Shown here: positions 55,728-64,000 of the stretch, piece after piece
Layout: each line of letters begins with the position of its first letter
Position numbering within the stretch: position 1 is the stretch's first letter
Source: Bryopsis sp. KO-2023
Lineage: Eukaryota; Chlorophyta; Ulvophyceae; Bryopsidales; Bryopsidaceae
Assembly (NCBI GenBank): GCA_030272585.1
Contig: BSYQ01000001.1
Location: forward strand, 8,571,001 to 8,635,000
DNA: 64,000 nucleotides
Direction: 5' to 3'
Notes under the pieces: model-generated
Seen by the model: only the letters and a program-made list of their open reading frames with translations
What the model was told of the DNA's origin: nothing
Database searches by the model: none
Program-made: the position numbers and the translations under genes

Positions 55728-56457
55728 CTCTCTCTCTCCAGGTAGCCTCGCCGTTTCGGGATGTTCGGAAAATGTTTCCTTGGGTGCGGAGCAACTTTTA
55801 AATGCACGATGGGGCCGCGTCGTGCAGAGTCGTCACACACGTCTGACGGTCAAAGGTACTAACCGTACTGTACAGTAATGCATTGCAAAGTATTTTTCCT
55901 GGGGAACTCTTGCACGTGGGTGGTGATCTGGCAACGTGTAAGTGTATCCCAACCCACGTAACACGCACTCAACTGTCTTGAGAATCGAAGTGGGTCACAT
56001 CGAACCAGCGGTCAAATCGTGCATCTTTTTCCCCACAGGTAAACCAACCAGCCAGACCTGACCGCATTGCACAAGAAAGGAGTCGACAGGACCAGTGAAA
56101 TTCACATCATTAACCTCAATTTTACAACGATGTTGATTGGCTAGTCATAATGGTAACAGTTGCTTCCCTGGAACCTTCCATCCCACCTTCCATTGCGGTA
56201 GAACAGAAACTTCAAAATAATTGATGTAACCACCCCAACTCCCCCCCCTCCCTCCAAACACAGCTCACCAGATGTTTTAAATCCTATGAAGGGTGATACC
56301 ACGAATAAGCAGACAGCAATAACTATTCAAGCTCCGCCCCCCTCCCCCCCCCCAATTACGATCGAAAAGAAAACGCATCCCCTCCCCGACCATACTCTGC
56401 TGAGGATATTTTCTCAATCTTGATTTACTCCTGGTCGGTGGTCCCGGCTACTTGCGA
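55728..56457. other. Intergenic region between kinase and deubiquitinase genes
   Basis: Contains the kinase 5' flank and the USP 3' flank, both on the minus strand. C-rich runs occur at about 56240 and 56340. No gene seen. Confidence 0.5.
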
Positions 56458-59383
56458 TTAAACTTGGTCATCGCTTTCCCCGTCGGTTTTGGTTATTACA
56501 TCCGCATTGGATTCCACCGATTGATCAGGAATGTCCCCAAGAATCAAGACATCGTCAGAGGAAATGTTGCTGCCCCCCTCGATTTCTACGTCGCATTCTA
56601 ATGGCTCCTCGCCAGCAGCTTCCCCCTCACTCTTGACCGGGCAGGTTTGGGGCTCAGCAGCTTCCGTTTGGGTTTCTTCATTGTCAGTCTCACATGGAGG
56701 CTCCGTCGGATCGTGCCGCTCGTAGGTCAGAATATATGCTTGCGATGCCAGCACTTTCGCCTCTGAAACGACCTGAACTTCATTGTCGCTGACGTAGTAC
56801 CATTTTCGTTCGCCCCTGTCCCGTAAGACATAAGCTATGTAATGGCCGCCTGCAATGCTCCCGGAATGGCAAATCACCCCCCGCAGATGATACCTGACGA
56901 GGAAAATAAGATTAAGAAGGCCCCCCTTTTCAAGAAACAGAATTCTGTCTTCACTGTGAATGCACCGCATATAATATCTCCTATTTCATTTTACTTTGCT
57001 TAATTTTTTATTTTATTTCTTGAATGATACTATTTTTTCCTTCAGTTAACCTTTCCGGAAATCACCTTGATCGATCGATATCTGGGCTCCCGCTGTCGCA
57101 CACTCTCGACAAGTCCAATTCCAATCCAAACGACACATGCTGATTGAGTTTCCTGAGCCGTCCCCTGGCATTCACTTCAAACCGTTTCAAATGCACATTC
57201 AAAACGTTGGGCGTCAACCAGATCTTGTATTTTTTTATGGAATTCAGGGATTCATCCACTGGCTTGGGGGGAGGCTTCGGTTTCTTTGTGTTCTTCTTTA
57301 GACAGGATTTCACACCCTCCGTAGTTTTCAAGGGGAAGATGTCCGTCCAAGTTTCCTTGATATAGCCCTCGTCCCCTTCTTCGACCAAATTCTCATCCTC
57401 GTCTTCTTCATCGGCACAAGGCGGAAAGCCAGAGTTCTGCGACATCCACAATCAAGGTCAATTTGTATCCAACAAATGGTCAAGGGCTGACTGTAACATG
57501 CGATTTTTTTCAACCAAACCCGAAAACACCACAAGCAAGGGTAAGAACAGCGACTTCCACACCAAGCCACCCAGGACCACATCACTCATTTGCACAGAGG
57601 ACGGGCTATAAGGGGCGATTGCCTTCATGTAACAAATTTCTCGACCAAGCCAACCGTCCAGATGAATGAAACAACCTTGAAGAAACAATCCTTGGTTCTG
57701 GAACGATTCAGGCTGCACCAACAAGACCTTATCTCAAAAATATGCCAAAAAAAAGGCTTTCTCTTATTCTATTTTTTTAGGCACCTACTAGTCCAAACAT
57801 ACTGACAGCAGGGCAGTCTGTCATAAAGCGGCATGGATCACCCTTGGGTATGATGAAAACCTCCGGCTTTTCCTCGGTAAACTTTATCCTCCTTTCGGGG
57901 AACTCGACCGGACATTTCCAATGCACGTTCTCAGGACAAAAATAGGCATCCAGACATTCGTCGATGGTTTTGATCGTTTCAGTTTTGTCTGCTTCTTCCT
58001 TTTCCAGCATCATGGCTCCATAGCTGCTATACACTTTGGGGGAACTCCTTTTGCCCTTTTTCTTTTTGTGAGTGACTTTCGTGAAACCCTCCTCGTCGGG
58101 TTCATTGTCAGACTCTATTTCGTCGACCACCTCTTCATACTCCGGCTCATCCATGTGGAACAAATCAAGCAAACACATCCCTTCAGAATCGTCGCTTTCA
58201 TCCTCCCGCTTATCCTCCTTGACTTCCGAAATTTCTGACGGCCCAGATAGCAAAATATCGCTGTGGTTTTCTTCAGATGTGCCTTTTCCTGATTCACCCC
58301 CTCCACCATCATCTCCCTCATCCGAACAATTGCTTTCCTGGGATTGTTGACAGGGCGCCTCCTCTGGAGATTCCATGTCAGTCCCGGAGCCACCCCCCTT
58401 TATGACTTCATGGCATTCAACATCCCCTTCCATTTTCACGTCCCCATTTTCCAACTTCGATTGATTTTGTGATCCGACATCATCCTCCACAGTCTGGACC
58501 AATGCCCCACAGCGTTCCGGCTCTGTGCCGCTGTTTCCCCCATCCCCTTCAGACGAATTTTCCATTTCTGTTGATTCAGCGTTCCCTCTCAAGTTCATCA
58601 GGCAATTCTCGTCGGTCCGTTCAACCACTGGACCAACGACAGCCTCTCGAATTTCGCATTGTGGTTGGGATGGTGACGACGTTCCCTCCGGAAGGTCGGT
58701 GGATTGGGAATTCTGGGCCGCCGTAACGGGGCGAACGATAGGAACGCTGATTTCAAAGAACTCTTCTTTGTCTGACTGCAACAAACAGCAACTGTGTCAT
58801 GCAAGTTCCTTCACATCCCCAAGGATCGGTGTTTTGAAACATAAAGAAACATCACCAGACAAGGTTGGGTTGATCATAGACAAACCACTGGCAAATTTGA
58901 CAGAATTGCTGCTTTCATCTAGCAGCATTTTTTTTAAATGTTATGTAATATATAAAGCAGCCCATCCACTGTGTCATTGACATCCCCAACGCCTCATGCA
59001 GTGGCAAAATATCAAAGAAAAGATCGTGGTGTACTAGTTTTTGGTGAAAACATTGGGAAAACTTGCACACACACCTTCACGAAGCCACATTTATTGCATG
59101 ATATCGTCCCCATGAAGTTTCCGCGGAACGCTTTCGCCACAAACGTGGATTGCCTCCTTTCTTGTGAAGTCGTGCTGCTGTCGCGAGGGAGGGTTTCGAC
59201 TTCCTCATCCTGCCATCAATCAATGGGCCATTTTTCAAATTCTTTATCTATTTGCACTTCATACTTCCACCAGTTTATATCCAATGTGGCAGGTCATGTG
59301 TTTGCATGAGCAATGACACTGGACTCTTCGAAACGAATGCAGCGAAAGGAACTGGGCAACAAATCCACAAATCCATGAATCCA

Positions 59384-59426
<43 letters not shown>

Positions 59427-60611
59427 AATCTAGGGAAATTGCCAATTTACCAGCAATTTGTGGATCATCATGACCAGCAATTCATGGCAATCATGCTGGT
59501 GTCTTCCCTGGCCAGGAAAAAACGATAAGGCAGTCAGCACCTAATCGTAAACGCTCAAAACTTTAAACGGAGCAAGAAAGACACTGCAAATTGCTCCATT
59601 ATTATTATTCCCACCCACTTTGAATGTCGGACATGCCTTCCCTACAGCATCCAGCAATCTGTTGGGTCGAAACGCTCGCGATTTGGCCGTTTTCTTGGAT
59701 GAATCTGGGGATTTTCACACTCATTTGATCACACATGATGTTCAGAAAAGCCTGGGTTCAATTTTGGAACCAGGCCCCTTTGCAGCATCAGTAATATTTG
59801 ACAGCCAGAAATCTTGTCAATGGGCAGTTAGTTATCAGTGGGGTGGAAAAAGACTAAGTCCAATCAGTCTATTAACTATTCACATGGGAATTTGACCATC
59901 AAATTCTGATATTCAGTTTCAGGATTTGATGTGGATCTATCAGGGATGCAATCCTAAGCTAAGAGCAGTTTCTGTTTTTTTTTTCTCTGTTGATTGATTT
60001 TGGAAACTCACTCGTTTTTCAGACCGCTAGGACCGACATGCAATTCACCGCAATAATTCACACTTTCATCTGAAAGCAGCTGACCCCTCACTCCACCCAC
60101 GTTTCTGTCGCGCTAGCGCGAAAATTTCTTTCAAAGCTTCCGTCAAGGGGCCGCCTCGCTTGACCTTAACCATGGCTGCGAAATGCGCTTGCAGCTCCCT
60201 ACTGGAAACAAGCGTTTGCACAACCGAGTTGAAGTAACAAGTATTTCGCAAATTGACGAGCCCAAGGACGCCATAGTCGCCGCCTTCGAGATCGTCGTTG
60301 CAGGCTTCCGCGGTCTCCCAGCCACACTACGTACCAAACACGCGATTCGATAAACACCGTGGGCGAAATTCCCCCTCTGCAGGCGGCAAGGCAATTCGCT
60401 GCGAGCGTTGCTCAACTGCGTTTCCCCTCGGCGAAGTGATATTTCCAATATCCAATCCACGATATACCTCTGTCAATACTGCAGCCTCCTCATTTTCGGG
60501 CCTGGTTTGCGTTTGGGATTCTTCCGATGGCTTTGATTTGGCGTCCTTCACTTTCACTTTCGCCTTCTGCCCCTTGCGGCCTTTTGGTTGTCTACGTTTT
60601 TTCCTCGACAT
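56458..60611 (-). CDS. Ubiquitin-specific protease (USP/UBP family)
   Basis: Eight exons, 60611-60468, 60326-60092, 59674-59619, 59507-59451, 59209-59075, 58775-57789, 57436-57066 and 56893-56458, join with consistent phases to about 806 residues. The Cys box is GLVNLRNTCYFNSVVQTL (catalytic Cys about 78). HDCHELL corresponds to the usual QQDSHELL. CNKCG is one half of the zinc-binding fingers region, and the His box is CHSGSIAGGHYIAYVLRD (catalytic His about 679) with WYYVSDNEV. Exon 6 carries a large acidic, Glu/Ser-rich insertion of over 200 residues inside the catalytic domain, as in USP16/45-type enzymes, although no ZnF-UBP domain is seen. The N-terminus is strongly basic (MSRKKRRQPKGRKGQKAKVK) and could direct nuclear or nucleolar entry. 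The acceptor of the third exon is weak, so that boundary is less sure. Confidence 0.88.
59383..59428. repeat. (AAAT)n microsatellite
   Basis: About eleven AAAT/AATA units within an intron of the deubiquitinase gene. Confidence 0.95.
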
Positions 60612-61887
60612 TTTTCAAGCGTGAGAGACGCCTTTTATGCGGCAGAAAACGTCGCGTGTTCGCAAGCGGATCCTGTGAAACACGCGGACTCGCCAGCAGC
60701 TGGGCGCACAACGACGTTCAAAACGAGTCTTGACAGTGCGCCGTTTAAGAAGTCACCAGCCTGAGTGTACAACACAAGAGTCATTCTGAATTGAATGGCA
60801 AATCGGTGATGCATTCAAACAAACACATGAAATCACATGCCCAGGATTCAACATGCAACTTTCTGATTTCTGAATGAGAGGGAAGGACACCATCGATTCG
60901 TAAGACTGGCTTCCTGTAAAGATCAGAGGTGATATTCACTGAAGTGTCCAAAACCTTTTCCAACCCCCCCGACAGCATTGATGAATTCGTGATTGTGTTG
61001 ACACTTCTCACAGAATTGAAAATGCTTCATCGCCGACGACGCTGTCGTGCGTCGCCAGTCCGACGCGCGATTTTCATCTCGGTGTTCCCCATGTTGCAGC
61101 AATTTTGGGCGCAAATTTGCGTTTTTATCATTGAGTCGAATGTAAGAAAATCATGTGCACAGTCAGTGAGGAGGCGCCAACGCGACAGAAACCGTTCAGG
61201 GGCCTTTTATAGAGCTTTCGCGTTGGATGCCAAACAGTTGGAAGCCCACCAGGAGAACCTACGAGGGAAAAAGGTATACAGCCACGGTATTCGACGTCTG
61301 CTTTTCGGTCGTGATTGGTCAGCCATCCCAACGTTTGCTCTTGGTGTTTTTTTTTCTGGAGCCAGGAGCAAGGAGCAGGTCCAATGCCAAGGAGCGGCGG
61401 AGCCATCTACGGAGGATGCAGGAAGGAGACACAGGAAACAGTCCCCGCAGATGCGTGAGAAAGAAGGTCAACGAGCCAAGTTTACGGTTAGAACGTGTTT
61501 TGATGCTTGACAGATTGAGCAAAGTTTTTCGTGTGCAAGCCACCTTGTTTGATATAAGAGGCGCCTCGACGTCGAGGGTATGTTTTTCTGATCTGCGGGA
61601 CCAGCATCCCGCAGCAAATTCTCTTGTCATTTTTTCAACGTTTTGTTTGGCGGCTTTTTCTGAAAACGCGACCGGCAAGAGTTTTCTGAAGTCCGGAACC
61701 TTGTTTTCTTATGATCGTGGCTTTTAGTATCACCAAGTGTTTGGGATTTTTGAGTTGTGTGTTTTAAAGGGTGCCTTACGCACTTTGAAACAAACAGCGG
61801 GCAGCATCCCTTGCCCCCCTCTCTGCGCACGTCTAGTTTTTCGTCGATAGGTTTTTAAAATGTTGCTTTAGAGTGTTGTGTGCGTGG

Positions 61888-61970
61888 AGAGGCTCTGCCT
61901 CTTCTCCCAGGGGACGTTCGTTAGGCGAACGTTCGGGACTGGTTTTAGTCTAAAACCAGTCCAACCTGGG
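61888..61970 (+). ncRNA. Candidate structured RNA (three-way junction)
   Basis: Four perfect stems nest without conflict: AGAGGC/GCCTCT (61888-61893, 61897-61902); an outer CCCAGG/CCTGGG stem (61906-61911, 61965-61970) that encloses ACGTTCG/CGAACGT (61914-61920, 61926-61932) and a 12-bp stem, GGACTGGTTTTA/TAAAACCAGTCC (61936-61947, 61951-61962). The inner two plus the outer stem form a three-way junction. Strand is arbitrary, since stems fold on either strand. It matches no RNA family I recognise and could instead be DNA palindromes of a mobile element. Confidence 0.35.
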
Positions 61971-62237
61971 GTAGGTAAGCGGCAGGGGGTGTTTAGGACT
62001 AAATTCTTTGAAAAAAAAACCGGTGGAGATCGTCGTCAAGTCGGTTTGATCCATCTACGCGGAGCCTCAGCCCTCGATCGTGAAGAACGCCGCATAAGAG
62101 CCACGAAGGTGGCCGGATCGTCGAAGGAGCACGCGCGAAAAGCCGCAAAGATCGTCGTCGGAGAAGAGCACGCGAAGACAATAGTTTTTACAAGTTTGTG
62201 TGTGCGTGTGTGTGTGTTCTTTTCTTTGTTCTAGGCG

Positions 62238-62318
62238 GGTTGCTCTATGGGCAGCCTCCTCGTGGCGCAACCTGGACGGTCGGGTCCCTTCGCTCGCTTT
62301 TGAGCGAAGCGGCCCGAC
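62238..62318. repeat. Paired hairpins
   Basis: GGTTGC/GCAACC (62238-62243 and 62267-62272) is followed by CTTCGCTC/GAGCGAAG (62288-62295 and 62302-62309) nested in GTCGGG/CCCGAC (62279-62284 and 62313-62318). Confidence 0.65.
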
Positions 62319-62916
62319 TGACGAATGGCCCATCTAAAGCTTTTATGTTCGAACAGAGTGTCGTTAGTGGGTGAAAAGGGCGAAGAGCCGCTCCAGGAGC
62401 ACCTGCAGTTACACCCAGCAAAGCAGGCAAATATAAACCAGGTGATACAAATGCTGAAGTTACTGGTGGTAAGGACTTGTGCTTCTCTTATGTTCACTTT
62501 CTCTCCCATCCTCAACCAGGTTTGAGTGGTATGGATGTGCTGTGTACAGATTCTGAAGAAACATGCCAGATGAAAGCATTGGCTGAACAGAGTTGACCCA
62601 ATGGAGTTCAGTCCAACCTACTGAACAGCAGAGTGTTTGTGAAGGATGCGAGTATGTTTGATTTTCCTTCTTCGTCTTGCTTTCTGGGGTGCTCTGTTGG
62701 TTGCTGGAGATGATCTTACATGGAGGGAGTGTGTCCAAATATTGCATTGTGGTCAGGTTTAAGAATGAACAAGAATCCTCTAATTGAAGCATTCGTAAAG
62801 AATTCCAGCGCATTGCGGGACACTATCCAGACGGAACTGACCAAGGGGGGGGGGGGGGGCACGAATAAAAGATTCCAATAAAAGAGAAGATGAAATTCAA
62901 GCAACTGGAACCCTCA

Positions 62917-64000
62917 TCATTTGTCCCCTAATTGAATGACTTGTCCAACGGCATCTGCCAATTTGCCAGCTTCAAGCTTGGCTTTCTCCTGGCGTTTCTT
63001 CACTTTTTTCAATTTCTTTCTGTTTGTCCTTGCTTGCTGTGTGTCCAGCTGACCCTCCGCCCCGTAGAACTCAGTTCCTCTGTGTATGGCAAAAAAAAAC
63101 GGACGAAAGAACTCAAGTTGTTGTATTGTCCATGACTTGCTGCCCCAGAGAAAGGGAAAACTGTTCACTTTACTGCGGGCCACGTCATGGTTAAAAAAAA
63201 TTAGAAAAAATAGAGAAAATGAGCGTAAGATATCAAAGCCATAAGCCAAACCACAACAGCACAGGCGGAGGAGAATGATGCGTTTGATTAAGCTCTTGTT
63301 AAATAGGCAAACAGCAAAGTTCTTGGCATTATGAAAATCTTGAGCAAATTCATCGTCGCCCTCTTGGAACTTTCTGGGTTAAAACATAGCTGCGCCCATA
63401 ATCACAGCAACAAGCTCCAGCTCGACGGATTTATGAGGGAACCGATTGCAATAATGACAAGGGATGACGATACCAACTTACTTTCTCTTCTTTGTGGGTT
63501 TTTTCCGTTTGAGTGGGGCTGAGGTTGGGACTTCGCTCTTTCCATCTGCAGGATTTTCAAAAACACGATTATATATCAGCGATCCTTGAATTAAAAAAAT
63601 ATATATGAAACAGTCAACCACAGCATTCGAATAGGATACAAGTGACAGTGCCAAGCTCTAATAAAGCTGCACAACTTTCTTGGGGGTGGACACCCAACAA
63701 CCATCACAAAAAAATTAAAAAAAAAAAACCTAGGAAAAAAAAATCATCGATAAAATATCCATGCATACCATCAGAATCCTCCTCCTCGTCAATCAAACCC
63801 TTCGGCTTTGGGGCAACTGCAGCATCAACCGCCGGCTTCTCTACTTTCTTTCTTCTTTTCTTCTTTGGTTTTTCAGGTTCCACTACGGCCTCTTCCTCCT
63901 TAGCTTCAACCCCCTCTCCCAAAACGGGTTCGCTCGAAATCCCACCCTCCATTAACAGCCCCTCGATAGCTTTCACAACGTTGCCCACCTCTTTCCGATC
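62917..64000 (-). CDS. Lysine-rich protein, 3' part only (runs off the window)
   Basis: The last three exons, 64000-63769, 63545-63482 and 63079-62917, join with consistent phases to 152 residues plus stop. The N-terminal part lies beyond the window. The visible sequence alternates acidic (EAKEEEAVVEPEKP) and very basic stretches (KKKRRKKVEKP, then LKRKKPTKKRK) and ends with RTNRKKLKKVKKRQEKAKLE and a short tail, AVGQVIQLGDK. Such composition is common at the C-termini of nucleolar or ribosome-assembly proteins. That role is inference; no family is recognised. Confidence 0.6.

Larger units (their letters stand above)
60612..62916. other. Region without firm protein gene, rich in hairpins
   Basis: Open frames occur on both strands, for example plus strand 61021-61500 and minus strand 61114-60923 with a CEKCQ motif, but none has recognisable homology or a coherent exon chain. 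A plus-strand piece ending at about 62466 before GTAAGG reads EEPLQEHLQLHPAKQANINQ and could be an exon. Perfect palindromes and hairpins cluster at 61558-62318. A G tract lies at about 62846-62860. Confidence 0.4.

Noticed and set aside
60923-61114. Minus-strand short frame with a CEKCQ motif
   Set aside because: Only one CXXC pair, no partner cysteines and no exon connection to the deubiquitinase gene.
61021-61510. 193-codon plus-strand frame, rich in Arg
   Set aside because: Basic composition only, no homology, and several possible splice donors break it. Not enough to call a gene.
62324-62466. Possible plus-strand exon before a GTAAGG donor
   Set aside because: The peptide looks plausible but no joining exon with matching phase was found on either side.
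1-64000. Bacterial-type operons, CRISPR arrays, rRNA genes
   Set aside because: None seen. Gene structure with GT-AG introns is clearly eukaryotic nuclear.

Overview
The window reads as nuclear DNA of a unicellular, flagellated, plastid-bearing eukaryote, most likely an alga such as a stramenopile or chromerid. I cannot fix the species from sequence alone. The support is as follows. Genes are split by many short introns with canonical GT-AG ends. Two genes are axonemal (SPEF1-like and SPAG17/PF6-like). One gene is a plastid-type S4-domain protein of the photosystem II S4/YlmH family with an N-terminal extension. Intergenic DNA is long and rich in homopolymer runs. I see no bacterial operons, rRNA genes, intact tRNA genes or CRISPR arrays.

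Left part (1-14 kb): a WH2-domain protein (minus) sits head-to-head with a class-IV PLP aminotransferase-like gene (plus), followed by SPEF1 (minus, single exon). Then comes a long tract of decayed repeats (7.5-9.2 kb) and low-complexity pyrimidine DNA. After it lie broken gene pieces on the minus strand: an ankyrin-type remnant at 10.5-11.1 kb, and a mosaic of transportin and glucose-6-phosphate dehydrogenase exons at 12.0-13.6 kb, including one exon that joins both families in a single reading frame.

Middle (14-45 kb): a glutamine-rich regulator-like protein (plus), the plastid S4 protein (plus), the large multi-exon SPAG17 gene (minus), a Barentsz/CASC3-like exon-junction protein (minus) divergent from an Era-type GTPase (plus), a small three-helix membrane protein (plus), and an erlin-like SPFH protein (minus). 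The long intergenic stretches hold diverged local duplications.

Right part (45-64 kb): a complete LTR retrotransposon of Ty3/Gypsy domain order lies at 45361-50650, with two 464-bp LTRs that read as identical and a 6-bp target duplication. Its Gag-protease and Pol frames are joined by a textbook -1 frameshift signal, and its Gag carries membrane-type segments. Beyond it are a small FHA protein (plus), a protein kinase (minus), a USP-type deubiquitinase (minus), a stretch with many strong hairpins (61.5-62.3 kb) that may encode a structured RNA, and the 3' end of a lysine-rich gene that runs off the window.

The cellular genes look like ordinary housekeeping loci. The most unusual items are the retrotransposon's Gag and frameshift signal, the transportin/G6PD mosaic exon, and the hairpin cluster at about 61.9 kb. 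Exon joins were worked out by hand from reading frame, splice dinucleotides and intron phase, so individual boundaries can be off even where the gene call is firm.
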